A stretch of DNA of 64,000 nt from Heyndrickxia camelliae (GCF_002844575.1 NZ_PIQO01000003.1:291979-355978), one strand, 5' to 3'. Shown: positions 10,116-19,357, numbered from the stretch's first letter. A program made the numbers and translations. Notes: generated by a model from the sequence alone, not told the origin.

Positions 10116-11219
10116 CTATTTTTTTACCCTTTTATAAAATGGTGTTGGCACAACTTTAGCCTTTAATAATTTCCCGCGTATTTCCACGTTCACTTCTTGG
10201 CCAATTTCACTATTCTCAATATTGAGCAATGCGAGCCCAATATTTGTTTTAAATGTTGGTGATTGCGTTCCTGACGTCACCTCACCAATTTCAACATCTT
10301 TCGCAAATACTTTGTAGCCATGTCTTGGAATGCCTCGGTCCATCATTTCAATCCCAACCAATTTCCGTTTCAGACCATTTTCTTTTTGAGATGTTAATGC
10401 ATTTTTTCCAATAAAATCGGCTTCTTTTCCTAGTTTCACCGCAAAGCCAATTCCAGCCTCCAATGGTGAAATTTCTGCTGAAAGTTCTTGTCCATATAGC
10501 GGAAGAGTCGCTTCAAAACGAAGTGTATCTCTCGCACCTAGACCACACGGTAATATTCCTTCTTCACTGCCTGCTTGTAAAATAGCATTCCACAAGCCAA
10601 CTACATCTTCTCTATTGCAATAAATTTCAAAACCATCTTCCCCTGTATATCCTGTTCTAGAAACAAGTGCAGAAGCAACTGATAAGTCCACTTTGGAAGA
10701 AAATTTAAAAAATTTAATTTCCGATAAATCCTTGTTTACTGCCAACTTTTGGAGAATCCCTTCCGCTTTCGGTCCTTGGATAGCAAGTTGTGCAATGCGG
10801 TCAGAAATATTTTCAAGGATGACGTCTCCTTCTACATGTTTCTCTAACCAGGCAAAGTCTTTTTCGATATTCGCAGCATTGACAACTAATAAGAAATCTT
10901 CTGCTGAATTTCTATAAACCAGTAGATCATCAACGGTCCCGCCATTTTCATAGCACATTGCATTATATTGGGCTCCGCCGTCTACGATTTTCGCAATGTC
11001 ATTTGTCATCATTTTTTGTAAAAAGTGTAAACTGTCTTTACCTTTTACCGTGAATTCTCCCATATGAGATACATCAAATAATCCTGCTTTCGTTCTTACG
11101 GCTTCATGCTCTTCCTTTATGCTGGAAAATTGCACAGGAAGCTCCCATCCGCCAAAATCAATTGTTTTTCCACCATATTCTTTATAAGTATCAAATAATG
11201 GTGTTCTTTTTAATGGCAT
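10116..11219 (-). CDS. gcvT: Aminomethyltransferase (glycine cleavage T protein)
   Basis: A 367-residue T-protein. It moves the methylene group from lipoyl-GcvH to tetrahydrofolate and releases ammonia. Family blocks are [11 protein letters not shown] near residue 45, [10 protein letters not shown] near 190, [10 protein letters not shown] near 227 and the [16 protein letters not shown]-terminal block. It is first in the gcvT-gcvPA-gcvPB operon, directly behind the glycine riboswitch. Confidence 0.95.
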   Translation of the reverse strand: MPLKRTPLFDTYKEYGGKTIDFGGWELPVQFSSIKEEHEAVRTKAGLFDVSHMGEFTVKGKDSLHFLQKMMTNDIAKIVDGGAQYNAMCYENGGTVDDLLVYRNSAEDFLLVVNAANIEKDFAWLEKHVEGDVILENISDRIAQLAIQGPKAEGILQKLAVNKDLSEIKFFKFSSKVDLSVASALVSRTGYTGEDGFEIYCNREDVVGLWNAILQAGSEEGILPCGLGARDTLRFEATLPLYGQELSAEISPLEAGIGFAVKLGKEADFIGKNALTSQKENGLKRKLVGIEMMDRGIPRHGYKVFAKDVEIGEVTSGTQSPTFKTNIGLALLNIENSEIGQEVNVEIRGKLLKAKVVPTPFYKRVKK

Positions 11220-11284
11220 TCGTTTTCCCCCTCATTTGATCGTTGATTCCTTACTATGTCCCATTGTAGGTGCCGCAAAGACCA

Positions 11285-11333
11285 AAAAAAAGACAGAAAA
11301 ACTCTACGTATTATTAACTGAGTTTCTCTGTCC
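11285..11333 (-). terminator. Riboswitch expression-platform terminator
   Basis: On the minus strand GACAGAGAAACTC and GAGTTTTTCTGTC form a long stem followed by eight T residues, between the second glycine aptamer and gcvT. Glycine binding is expected to favour read-through. Confidence 0.85.
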
Positions 11334-11492
11334 TGTAACCTGAAAGTTTACCATCGTAATGGTTTTCCTCTTGGGTGGCTTATAAAAGCACTCTCCAGAG
11401 TTGCGTCAAACAAGAGTCTTTTTGCCTGAGAGATTCACAACTTTCGTTATTTGCTCCTTCGGCGCTGCCTGCCGGGCAGTCTCTCCCCTTAT
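11334..11492 (-). promoter_or_regulatory. Tandem glycine riboswitch
   Basis: Two aptamers are visible on the minus strand. The first has GGAGAGACTGCC with GCCGAAGGAGCAA. The second has CTCTGGAGAGTGC, CACCCAAGAGGAAAAC and a closing CAGGTTACAGGACAGAG. These are the hallmarks of the gcvT glycine riboswitch class, placed directly upstream of gcvT. The pair is normally an activator of glycine degradation. Confidence 0.95.
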
Positions 11493-11684
11493 TCTCATTC
11501 GCCTATATTAAATTAAAAAGTGGGCATACTAAGAATTAACGAAAATGTCATGCTTTACATTATGTTTAAGCTATTTTCATCCTATCATTAAACAATTATT
11601 TCAGCAATCATTTTTGGCGTAGATAACTTTAAGTTTTTAAACTACATTATCTTTCTCGGATGATAAGTATAAGGAGTGGCATAA

Positions 11685-13391
11685 ATGACGATCAACATTG
11701 AATTTGATCCGACATGGGGTGAGGAATTATCCGATCGCTTTCAAAAGGATGGACCATGGGGTAATTGGGAGCTTTATAAGCTTGCCATTGAAATGGAAAA
11801 ACATTTCATCATTCCTGAATTTGAAGGATTACAAGCACCACAGCATTTAGCAAATCTTAAACCTTTGCCTCATCAACTTGAGGTTGCAAAACAAGTGATT
11901 GAGAAAATGAATGGAAAAGCAATTCTTGCCGATGAAGTTGGTCTTGGAAAAACCATCGAAGCAGGTTTGATTCTGAAAGAATATATGATTCGAAAACTGG
12001 TGAAAAAGGTATTAATTTTAGTTCCAGCCTCATTAGTTTCACAATGGGCGTTTGAACTCAACACTAAATTTCATATTCCGGCAGTTGCCCAAAAAAAGAG
12101 TTATGTCTGGGATCAATTTGATTGTGTCGTTTCTTCTATCGATACAGCAAAAAGAAGTCCCCATAGAGAAAAGATATACGAACAAAATTATGACCTAGTA
12201 ATTATTGATGAGGCACATAAACTAAAAAATCATAAAACCAAAAACTATGAATTTGTTCAAAATCTTAAAAAGAAATTTTGTTTATTATTAACGGCAACCC
12301 CGATTCAAAATCGTATTGATGAAATCTTCCATTTAGTGTCTTTATTAAAACCAGGACATCTAGGGAGCCAAACTGGTTTTATCGAAAAATATAAGAGTGG
12401 TGATCGCAATATTAAGGATGATAAACATCTCAATGAATTAGTGAATAAGGTGATGATACGCAATCGCCGTGCAGATACAGGAATAGAATGGACGAAACGG
12501 CATGTAAAGACAGTATTAATAGATTTTAATAAGGAAGAAAGAGATCTTTATAATGCTATTGATGTATTGAAAGGAAATCAGGATTATGCGGCAAATGTAG
12601 GTTTCACCATGATGACTCTGCAAAGAGAGGCATGCAGCAGCCGAGAAGCCGTCTATTATACCTTAAAAAATATGCTTAAAAAAAGAGAAAACCCAACCCC
12701 TGAATTTGAAGAAAAAATACAATTTCTCATTAAAAAAATCGAAGCTGTAAAACAAAATTCGAAAGCAGAAAAGACGCTCGAGCTTATTAAGGAGATTAAT
12801 GATAAAGTCATTATATTCACAGAATATCGTGCAACCCAGCTGTATTTACAATGGTTCTTAAAGCAGCATGGCATTACTTCTGTACCGTTTCGCGGTGGAT
12901 TCAAGCGTGGAAAAAAGGACTGGATGAAAGAGCTATTCCAAAAGCACACGCAAGTACTCATCGCAACTGAAGCCGGTGGTGAAGGGATTAATCTTCAGTT
13001 TTGCCATCACATGATTAACTTTGATTTACCTTGGAATCCGATGAGATTGGAACAAAGGATCGGTCGTGTGCATCGTCTCGGGCAGGAAGAGGACGTCCAT
13101 ATATATAATTTTGCAACAAAAAATACAGTGGAGGATCATATCTTAAAGCTGCTGTATGAAAAAATTAATTTATTTGAGCGGGTTATTGGAGAACTGGATG
13201 ATATCTTGACACGGCTTGAATTTGGAAAGTTGGAAAACCATTTAAAAGATATCTTTCAACATTCGAACTCAGAAGGCGAAATGAAGATAAAAATGGAGAA
13301 CTTAACAGAAATGATTCAATTTGCAGAAACGATGAAAAAACGGGAGGAGGATTCTTTGCATGCAGCAGGAGGAAATTCATCAATATCTTGA
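11685..13391 (+). CDS. yqhH: SNF2-family helicase (YqhH)
   Basis: A 568-residue Snf2-type ATPase/translocase. Motif I is DEVGLGKTIEAG near residue 90, motif II DEAH near 173, motif III LTATPIQNR near 205, motif V TEAGGEGINLQ near 432 and motif VI QRIGRVHRLGQ near 460. The enzyme is expected to track on duplex DNA; its cellular role in Bacillus is unknown. It reads divergently from gcvT and overlaps yqhG by 32 bases. Confidence 0.9.
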   Translation: MTINIEFDPTWGEELSDRFQKDGPWGNWELYKLAIEMEKHFIIPEFEGLQAPQHLANLKPLPHQLEVAKQVIEKMNGKAILADEVGLGKTIEAGLILKEYMIRKLVKKVLILVPASLVSQWAFELNTKFHIPAVAQKKSYVWDQFDCVVSSIDTAKRSPHREKIYEQNYDLVIIDEAHKLKNHKTKNYEFVQNLKKKFCLLLTATPIQNRIDEIFHLVSLLKPGHLGSQTGFIEKYKSGDRNIKDDKHLNELVNKVMIRNRRADTGIEWTKRHVKTVLIDFNKEERDLYNAIDVLKGNQDYAANVGFTMMTLQREACSSREAVYYTLKNMLKKRENPTPEFEEKIQFLIKKIEAVKQNSKAEKTLELIKEINDKVIIFTEYRATQLYLQWFLKQHGITSVPFRGGFKRGKKDWMKELFQKHTQVLIATEAGGEGINLQFCHHMINFDLPWNPMRLEQRIGRVHRLGQEEDVHIYNFATKNTVEDHILKLLYEKINLFERVIGELDDILTRLEFGKLENHLKDIFQHSNSEGEMKIKMENLTEMIQFAETMKKREEDSLHAAGGNSSIS

Positions 13392-14157
13392 GCGCTATTT
13401 TGCAGCAAATGATTGTGAAATCTTGGAGAACCAGCCAGGGTTTTTGACCGTTCAACTTACCATTGATATGGATAAAGAACTTATGAACCGTCCTTTTTAT
13501 TGGCATTATTTAGAGAAAACAGGTGGTATTCCGAATCCTGCGAAGCTTACCATTATTACAGATAAGAACAATACACCCGACGATGTGAAAGGCGAAATGA
13601 TACATTTTGGGGCACCTCGGCTTCATCAAATCTTTCAATCGACGAAAAAACTCGCGGGGTATATTCGCTTATTTGAGGATTCAAAAGTTCTTCAAAATCA
13701 GCAAAGACCATTATATCCTTGGCTTGGCGTAAATATAAAAATCTCCTATCAATGCGATCGTAAACGGGATGTTTTTCGTTCTTTTGGCTTGAATATGATT
13801 AACGGTGGACTAGTCGAAAATTTTCAAGATTATTTACAAACAAAAAGACTTACCCCAAAAATACCGGACTTATGTTTTACCCTATCTCCTATTATTATGC
13901 CAAAAAGCGGATTACATCGAATTGAGACCTTTTTAAAACAAGAAATTTTAGATGAAGATCATGAATGGGCGGAACAAGCGAGACGAAGATGGGAAGAAGA
14001 TTTAGCATTATTGGATCATTTTTATGAGGATTTGGAAGAAAAACCGGAGAGCTATCAAATCGAAAAGGAAGCCTTGCGGGAACAATATGAACCCGTCATA
14101 AAAATCGAGATTATTAATGGTGGCATCTTCTACCTAACACAGCCGATTGTAAAATAA
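13360..14157 (+). CDS. yqhG: YqhG family protein
   Basis: A 265-residue protein that follows yqhH with overlapping frames, as in other Bacillus. It has no membrane segment; the C-terminal third is acidic and probably helical. Function is unknown. The fixed pairing with an Snf2 ATPase suggests, but does not prove, a joint role. Confidence 0.85.
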   Translation: MQQEEIHQYLERYFAANDCEILENQPGFLTVQLTIDMDKELMNRPFYWHYLEKTGGIPNPAKLTIITDKNNTPDDVKGEMIHFGAPRLHQIFQSTKKLAGYIRLFEDSKVLQNQQRPLYPWLGVNIKISYQCDRKRDVFRSFGLNMINGGLVENFQDYLQTKRLTPKIPDLCFTLSPIIMPKSGLHRIETFLKQEILDEDHEWAEQARRRWEEDLALLDHFYEDLEEKPESYQIEKEALREQYEPVIKIEIINGGIFYLTQPIVK

Positions 14158-14206
14158 AAAAGGAAATAGAAGGAGTCCTTGAAGGATGATCTTCTATTTC
14201 CTTTTA
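14155..14206. terminator. Bidirectional terminator, yqhG / yqzE
   Basis: An AAAGGAAATAGAAG / CTTCTATTTCCTTT stem with a long loop and A/T flanks on both sides separates convergent genes. Confidence 0.8.
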
Positions 14207-14370
14207 AATATCATTAAAATCGCAAATGGTATTACTCCAAACCATCTGCTTAAGAATGGCGTTTTTTCTAATTTTCTTTGCATCCGAATTTCTTTTCTTG
14301 CTGTTTTAGGTGTATCAAAATGCTTGACAAAGGTTTGCGTAATATACTTAATATAATCATTGGTAGACAT
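14194..14370 (-). CDS. yqzE: YqzE family protein
   Basis: A 58-residue protein starting MSTNDYIKYITQTFV with a C-terminal hydrophobic stretch (FGVIPFAILMI). It matches the YqzE family found downstream of comG in Bacillus; its role is unknown. I choose the ATG at 14370 because AAGGAG lies about 11 bases upstream. The frame stays open to a GTG at 14382 inside that site. Confidence 0.75.
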   Translation of the reverse strand: MSTNDYIKYITQTFVKHFDTPKTARKEIRMQRKLEKTPFLSRWFGVIPFAILMIFKRK

Positions 14371-14415
14371 TATTGGCAACACTCCTTATTCATTGAAAGT
14401 GTACCCAATATTAAT

Positions 14416-14879
14416 TTATTTTATTCTTTTTATTATTTCATTGACCGTTTCTTCCATATTGAACTCATTCTTCTCAATCATCACTGTCGCAGTTCATAGA
14501 ATAGCTTTCTTGGCTTATACAAGCCATTAATTTCTTCCAATGATTTATTCTCAACAAGCGGCCTAGACGTCTCATACTGGATTCTTTCCATTATTTTTTC
14601 TATACTACATTTAAGGAAAATGGACGCCCCAGTTGTAATAATCCCTTTGATATCTTTTGTATTTAAGAGTATTTCAGATTCTCATTCTCGAAAATAAGCT
14701 TCTCCCTTTTCAGCAAAAATTTCCGATATTGTCTTACCTTCTGCTTGTTCAATCCATAGATTTGTATCGAAACAGGTATATGAAGATGTTCGGATAATTT
14801 TTGCCCTATCAGTTGTTTTACCCGCACCCATAAAACCAATAATATACAACGGCCGCCTTTGTTGAACTTCTCCCCTCAT
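14416..14879 (-). pseudogene. aroK: Shikimate kinase relic
   Basis: The N-terminal P-loop IIGFMGAGKTT is intact. A frameshift after it garbles about 15 residues, then frame is regained at FDTNLWIEQAEGKTISEIF. An in-frame TGA follows EAYFRE. Beyond it the frame resumes as ESEILLNTKDIKGIITTG, jumps to SIFLKCSIEKIMERI (a stretch that normally contains the second glycine motif is missing), and a last frameshift precedes EETVNEIIKRIK. With several lesions the gene is dead. Another shikimate kinase would be needed elsewhere for aromatic synthesis. Confidence 0.85.
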
Positions 14880-15250
14880 ATTTCAATCCATTTCGAAATT
14901 CGCTTTTCTGTCTGATCATAAATTAATTCATTTTTCGTTTCTTGTCCAAACGAAAGATGTGTGGTTAGGATGATACGATATTGATTATCATCTATTGATT
15001 TTATTTGAAAGGAAACATTCCCTTCCTCAAATGATATCACACCTTGATTCTCCATTTTTTGATTTTCTATACGTTCCATTAATGTTTTCAAGGTTAAGGA
15101 AATCATACTGTTCCGTATATAATACCCTTTTGCTTCTTGTAGATAGCGAAATTCCGATAAGTATATTTGGACAGATGAAAGGAGAAGAAAGAAAACAACA
15201 AAGGTGATCATTAATGTAAATGGTAAAATAAATCCTTTTTCATTTTTCAC
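14876..15250 (-). CDS. comGG: Competence minor pseudopilin ComGG
   Basis: A 124-residue protein with an N-terminal membrane helix (FILPFTLMITFVVFFLLLSS, about residues 7-26), as in ComGG, a minor component of the competence pseudopilus for DNA uptake. It overlaps comGF by 11 bases. Sequence conservation of ComGG is weak, so position in the operon carries much of the call. Confidence 0.8.
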   Translation of the reverse strand: MKNEKGFILPFTLMITFVVFFLLLSSVQIYLSEFRYLQEAKGYYIRNSMISLTLKTLMERIENQKMENQGVISFEEGNVSFQIKSIDDNQYRIILTTHLSFGQETKNELIYDQTEKRISKWIEI

Positions 15251-15734
15251 TTTCCTGCCCCCCTACCCTAGAATCCTCCAATACAGTCGGATTAAAAAAA
15301 GTAAACTCGGCCATTACTTGTTTATTATTTGTAAATTGAACGCTAAGAGTAATATGATTATTGTTGATAGCAAACTCCACTCTCCTCACCTTTTGCAATA
15401 CAACTTCATGACCAGTATCGTTTACTCTTCGGCGTAACAATAAGCCAAATGGTTCATACGAAACCTTTTCACCATTTACTTGTAATATAAGCTTGTTCCC
15501 AGTCCTGCTAGCCTCGTTGCAGTTCCTTAATTCTCTTCTTAACTGCATTAAGAAAATATTCCACTCATATGAATCCTCTGTAGATAAAGAATGATTGATT
15601 TGATTAACCCCCTTCATTACTAAGGGAATAATACTTAAGATGACAACTGCAATCATTAAAGTAATAATACTTTCTACTAATGTAAACCCCTTTTCATTTT
15701 TCCGTTTCAGTAATACAATTTTGTTTCTTATCAT
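15240..15734 (-). CDS. comGF: Competence minor pseudopilin ComGF
   Basis: About 164 residues with the type IV pilin-like N-terminal signature KGFTLVESIITLMIAVVILS, cleaved and methylated by ComC in homologues. I take the ATG at 15734 (MIRNKIVLLKRKNEKGF) as start; the frame is open to 15761 and overlaps comGE. Part of the comG operon, now cut off from its promoter by two insertions. Confidence 0.83.
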   Translation of the reverse strand: MIRNKIVLLKRKNEKGFTLVESIITLMIAVVILSIIPLVMKGVNQINHSLSTEDSYEWNIFLMQLRRELRNCNEASRTGNKLILQVNGEKVSYEPFGLLLRRRVNDTGHEVVLQKVRRVEFAINNNHITLSVQFTNNKQVMAEFTFFNPTVLEDSRVGGQESEK

Positions 15735-16008
15735 ATAGCACACATGCTTTCCACTTCCCATTGAAAGATGTTATAGAGGTTTCGTAACTTCTTCCTTCTG
15801 ATGTAAACCTTTTTGATAATGTATCGTTAATCATAAATTGCTCTGAACTTTCATACAAAAATCGATAAGCCAATAGATGCTCCTTATTATTTTCTAAATT
15901 CTTCATCATGTGAAACATAAGGGGAAACAACATGGTTGCTACAAATAAGATAGCGCCAAAGGCTACTAATCCTTCCGCAATAGTAAAACCTCTCTCATTC
16001 CTGTACAC
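15694..16008 (-). CDS. comGE: Competence minor pseudopilin ComGE
   Basis: About 104 residues with the prepilin motif RGFTIAEGLVAFGAILFVAT near the N-terminus. The GTG at 16008 has GGGGGAGG immediately upstream and is the likely start. It overlaps both comGD and comGF. Confidence 0.82.
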   Translation of the reverse strand: MYRNERGFTIAEGLVAFGAILFVATMLFPLMFHMMKNLENNKEHLLAYRFLYESSEQFMINDTLSKRFTSEGRSYETSITSFNGKWKACVLYDKKQNCITETEK

Positions 16009-16432
16009 GGAACCTCCCCCTTCCAATATTAAATATCAGTTCAAACGTATGCCCATTTATTTCAAAAGTAAGGGTTCCAAATCTGCTAATATTTCCATCT
16101 CGCAAAATAGTAAAAGATAGAAATGATCCTTTTATTAATTTTACAGAGGTGTCCCAGGACCTATTCACAATTACGTTACCATTAGCAGTTTTCATCATAT
16201 AGCGATTATAAGCTGGGTAAAATTGAACGGTTACAATCTCTTGTCTGCTTATCGTATAGGTTTGCGCATAGTAAAGGTCTGCTTCTAATTGTGAAATAAT
16301 CATTTTCTTATCCATTGTGTCTTTTAAAGGTTTGAAGCTAGCCAGGCTTAGGGAAAGAAAAACGGTGAGCACTAATAATACGATTAACACTTCAATTAGC
16401 GTGTAACCCCTGTTCCCTAGACTCGCTTTCAA
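15995..16432 (-). CDS. comGD: Competence minor pseudopilin ComGD
   Basis: A 145-residue prepilin-like protein starting with TTG that overlaps the comGC stop codon (CTCTTGA). The signature RGYTLIEVLIVLLVLTVFLS is at residues 8-27. Homologues are minor subunits that help initiate pseudopilus assembly. Confidence 0.87.
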   Translation of the reverse strand: MKASLGNRGYTLIEVLIVLLVLTVFLSLSLASFKPLKDTMDKKMIISQLEADLYYAQTYTISRQEIVTVQFYPAYNRYMMKTANGNVIVNRSWDTSVKLIKGSFLSFTILRDGNISRFGTLTFEINGHTFELIFNIGRGRFRVQE

Positions 16433-16605
16433 GAGTTATTCCCCTTGACCTCAGTTACTTTTCCGTCCGCATCGATTTTGACAGTATTTCCATTCGGACA
16501 AGTGGTTCTTCCATCCTTTAAATATCCTTCTTTCTCCAAGTCGCCCACACTTTTTGGAAAACTATGCTTTTCCATTTCATATGCTTCCACCTGTCCTTGG
16601 ACCAT
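16429..16605 (-). pseudogene. comGC: comGC 3' fragment, major pseudopilin, cut by element 1
   Basis: Encodes MVQGQVEAYEMEKHSFPKSVGDLEKEGYL and the rest of the C-terminal half, including TTCPNG with the second conserved Cys, ending before comGD. Joined to the 5' fragment at 30506-30658 through the shared bases ATGG it gives KGCEAFVKMVQGQVEAY, the spacing of intact ComGC. The open frame running on into the element at its 5' end is not comGC sequence. No start or ribosome binding site remains. Confidence 0.9.
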
Positions 16606-16635
16606 GTTGTCAGAAAAACACAGTACATCCTCCTT
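16602..16635. other. attL of element 1
   Basis: The shared core CCAT (ATGG on the minus strand) is at 16602-16605. Element-side DNA then carries the arm ACAGTACATCCTCCTT at 16620-16635, which is an inverted match to AAGAGGATGAACTGT at the other end. Paired arms flanking the crossover are typical of large serine integrase attP sites. Confidence 0.8.
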
Positions 16636-16656
16636 AAATAAGTAGCTCTGACATCA

Positions 16657-16690
16657 TGTCACAGTTTTGATAACTCTCTCTAATTATAGA
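16657..16690 (+). repeat. Bipartite motif copy 1, upstream of integrase gene
   Basis: TGTCACAG, 15 bases, then CTAATTATAG. It lies about 45 bases upstream of the integrase start on the same strand. One of six copies in element 1; either a regulator or replication-protein site, or an unusual promoter. Confidence 0.6.
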
Positions 16691-16733
16691 GATAGAGACA
16701 AAAATCAGAGCTTTATTAGGAGGAGAAAACAAA

Positions 16734-18236
16734 ATGGTACAATCAGCAACAAAGTTAAAGGTAGCAATTTATGTTAGGAAATCTAGAGAGGAAGAGGGAG
16801 GAGCAGAAGAAACTCTGCATACTCAGAGGGAAACTTTAATAAGAATAGCTGAGCAAAAGGGATATAAGAATCCTGATGTATTTGAGGAAATTGAAAGCTC
16901 TATAAAATGGAATAGACCTGAGTTAGCTAAAATGATTGCATCTATTGAGGATGGAAAATATAACAGGATATTGGTTACTCATATAGACAGACTTGGCAGA
17001 GATATAGGTCTGTTAGATGATATTAAAAAGCTCTGTATTCAGCATGATATTGTCATTGAGACTCCTGACAATGTTATTAAGTTTGATGATGAAAATCAGG
17101 AGCTACTTTTTGGATTTAGCTCAGTCCTTTCTGACTTTGAATATAAAAGGATTAGACACAGATTACAAAAAGGAAAATATGATGCTGTTGCTATTAATAA
17201 CAGATGGATTGGCTCAATACCTCCAATAGGTTATACATGGGATAAGAATACAAAGCAGTTACTTGTAAATCCTGATGAAAAGAAAATAGTAAGAAAGATG
17301 GTTGAATTAGCTTTATTAGGTTACTCCTCAAGACAAATAGCTGACAAAGTAAATGAGCTAGGTTATAGGTCTAGAAAAGGTATTCCTTTTAAGACAGACA
17401 GAGTATTAGGCATCCTACAAAATAGAGTTTATGTAGGGGAGTCAAAGTATAACTCTAAAAGGCTGAAAAAGATTGCTATTGCAAAAGATACTCATGAGGC
17501 AATAATGACTGAGGAAGAATTTAATCAGGTACAGGCTCTTTTTAAATCTAGAAGGTCAAAAGAAAATCTACAATCCTTAGGGATTAAATCTCCTGTCAAT
17601 AAGCTCTTAGTTTGTGGAGTTTGTGGAAAAGGGATGACAATACAGCTCAATAATAAAGTTAGAAAGACAGGGAGAAATTACTCCTTTTATCAGATTAGAC
17701 CTTGTAGACATCAGATTGACCTTGAGACTAAATGCCATAATGGAGGAGCAGCTATATACAAAGTAGAAAATGCTGTCGTAGAGGCATTAAAGCTGTACAA
17801 GAAGGAATTAGAGGAGTCCTTAGTAAGTTTGTTAGATGAGGATACATCAGATATTGAAAATAACCTTAAATCAAATTTAGAAAGTCTTGAGGCAGACCTA
17901 GCTAAGCAGGAAAGAAAGGCTAAAAGGCTGTTAGACCTGTATTTAGATGAGGAGTTAGATAAGCAATCATATCAGCAAAAGAAAGAGACTTTAGAGGAAA
18001 CAATCTCAGCTCTTAAAAATGAGATAAACATTGTAAGAAATAAATTAGAAAGCCTAGATGCCTCTACTCAGGTTGATAAAGTAAAAGGAATAATTGAAAT
18101 GATTGATAATTTTGAGGAGATGGAGCTTGAGGAGCAAAATGCTACATTAAAGCTGATTATCTCAGGAATTGTATTTACTAAAACTGCTGAAACAAATAAT
18201 GAGCCTGTTATAGATATTAATTGGAGAGAGCTGTAA
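16734..18236 (+). CDS. Large serine recombinase (integrase)
   Basis: A 500-residue large serine integrase. The N-terminal catalytic domain has the nucleophile Ser17 in YVRKSREE and the HIDRLGRD arginine motif near residue 85. A recombinase domain (PPIGYTWDKN) follows near 163. A zinc ribbon with CGVCGKGM and a later Cys/His pair is near 290-340, and a long coiled coil spans about 375-450. It lies 130 bases inside attL, reading inward, and should catalyse integration at the comGC site. No directionality factor is recognisable. The ATG follows AGGAGGAG. Confidence 0.93.
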   Translation: MVQSATKLKVAIYVRKSREEEGGAEETLHTQRETLIRIAEQKGYKNPDVFEEIESSIKWNRPELAKMIASIEDGKYNRILVTHIDRLGRDIGLLDDIKKLCIQHDIVIETPDNVIKFDDENQELLFGFSSVLSDFEYKRIRHRLQKGKYDAVAINNRWIGSIPPIGYTWDKNTKQLLVNPDEKKIVRKMVELALLGYSSRQIADKVNELGYRSRKGIPFKTDRVLGILQNRVYVGESKYNSKRLKKIAIAKDTHEAIMTEEEFNQVQALFKSRRSKENLQSLGIKSPVNKLLVCGVCGKGMTIQLNNKVRKTGRNYSFYQIRPCRHQIDLETKCHNGGAAIYKVENAVVEALKLYKKELEESLVSLLDEDTSDIENNLKSNLESLEADLAKQERKAKRLLDLYLDEELDKQSYQQKKETLEETISALKNEINIVRNKLESLDASTQVDKVKGIIEMIDNFEEMELEEQNATLKLIISGIVFTKTAETNNEPVIDINWREL

Positions 18237-18258
18237 AGCCCTCTCTTTTTTATTTTTG
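18226..18258 (+). terminator. Terminator after integrase
   Basis: A GAGAGAGCT / AGCCCTCTC stem with one mismatch, then TTTTTTATTTTT, overlapping the integrase stop. Confidence 0.75.
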
Positions 18259-18987
18259 TTTTTGCAGTTCTTCTAGCTCATCTACACTTTCTAGAAATTG
18301 TTTTAAAGCATTTGAATACTCTATTTCCTGAGTTAATTCATTAAATCCAAATCCTTCTTTATCAAAATCAGGTAACTGATGATATTTTTTTTGTATTTTG
18401 GCAAGTGTAATACCAAATCCACAAATATCTTTGTCTATTCTTTCACTAGGTTTATAAAAAATGCCATCATGGAAATCAGCATACAGGCTACTATTTTTAA
18501 ATCCATTCAGTAAATCAGCAACAGCAGGGATCATATTTATTTGTTTTTGATTTTCAGCATCCAAATATAATTCTTCTATAGCCTCTGAGTAAGAAAAATT
18601 AGTCTCATCTAAAAAATCCATAATTTCATCATAAGAGTTAGTAATTAATGAAAATTTAAACTCTGTATATCCTTTTACTTTCATAAATTTAAATAAAATC
18701 AGTAGCATAGACACATAACTTTGTGAAATTTTAGTCTGATGGTCTCTAATATCTTTATTAAGTTTTTTCCAATTAACTTTTTTGCCAAAATGGATATCCA
18801 AAGCTACAGAATACAAAATAGGTAATTTCCCAAATTCCTCAAATGCTATATGGGCACAGAGGTAAGCTCTAGCATATTTTTCATGATTATAGAGTAGCTC
18901 AGCCTCCTCTAACAGCTCACAGGCATTTTCATTTATTTTATAAAATATTTTTTCAATATCCTCTACTTTTAATTGGTTAAAACTCAT
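18250..18987 (-). CDS. AbiV-like abortive infection protein
   Basis: About 245 residues, all helical in appearance. The block YARAYLCAHIAFEEFGKLPIL near residue 40 matches the AbiV family pattern, in which an alanine/histidine helix is followed by EEFGK. AbiV of Lactococcus blocks phage growth by acting on phage translation control; whether this protein does so is unknown. The start at 18987 follows GGAGATGG. Convergent to the integrase, without CG dinucleotides. Confidence 0.7.
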   Translation of the reverse strand: MSFNQLKVEDIEKIFYKINENACELLEEAELLYNHEKYARAYLCAHIAFEEFGKLPILYSVALDIHFGKKVNWKKLNKDIRDHQTKISQSYVSMLLILFKFMKVKGYTEFKFSLITNSYDEIMDFLDETNFSYSEAIEELYLDAENQKQINMIPAVADLLNGFKNSSLYADFHDGIFYKPSERIDKDICGFGITLAKIQKKYHQLPDFDKEGFGFNELTQEIEYSNALKQFLESVDELEELQKQK

Positions 18988-19042
18988 CCTAACCATCTCC
19001 TATGAAAGCCCTTTATTATTATTGTATCTTTGTATCAAAAAT

Positions 19043-19078
19043 AAAAAAAGGAAAAGCCTCTTAGCTCTTCCTTTTAAC
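19043..19078 (-). terminator. Terminator after the 52-residue gene
   Basis: On the minus strand AAAAGGAAGAGC / GCTTTTCCTTTT with a six-base loop and trailing T residues. Confidence 0.7.
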
Positions 19079-19232
19079 TAGCTGATTTATTTTGCTTATG
19101 ATTATAAAGGTCAATCATTTTCTTTGCCCACATCTCAAAGTTAGGATTTCCATGTATATTTACTGTGACTCTATCTTTAGTCTTAAAGGTAATGATCTCT
19201 TCTTTATTTTCCTGTTTTTTAAATTGCTCCAT
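19074..19232 (-). CDS. Small 52-residue protein of element 1
   Basis: A charged 52-residue protein (MEQFKKQENKEEIITF...) with a mid-part FKTKDRVTVNIHG and a helical C-terminal half (NFEMWAKKMIDLYN). A strong ribosome binding site AAGGGAGAGG precedes the ATG, and a terminator follows. Two copies of the bipartite element motif lie 60-125 bases upstream on the same strand. It could be a small regulator, such as an excision or copy-control factor; nothing in the sequence proves that. Confidence 0.6.
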   Translation of the reverse strand: MEQFKKQENKEEIITFKTKDRVTVNIHGNPNFEMWAKKMIDLYNHKQNKSAS

Positions 19233-19265
19233 TTTGTATCCTCTCCCTTTGCAATGTTTTATCTA

Positions 19266-19299
19266 AGCTATATTTAGCAGGGAATTTAAAACTGTGACA
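19266..19299 (-). repeat. Bipartite motif copy 2
   Basis: On the minus strand TGTCACAG, 14 bases, CTAAATATAG. The first half and adjoining bases (TTTTAAATTC) are identical to copy 4. Confidence 0.6.
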
Positions 19300-19324
19300 T
19301 TTTGTCCATTTCTTCCCCTCATAA

Positions 19325-19357
19325 CTATCATTAGAGAAGAGTTCTTAAACTGTGACA
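19325..19357 (-). repeat. Bipartite motif copy 3
   Basis: On the minus strand TGTCACAG, 15 bases, CTAATGATAG. It sits 58 bases from copy 2 in the same orientation. Confidence 0.6.

Noticed and set aside
16585..16620. TTTT as crossover core for element 1
   Set aside because: Joining comGC at TTTT gives one residue too many (KGCEAFSDNM). Joining at ATGG gives the normal ComGC length and agrees with the inverted arms.
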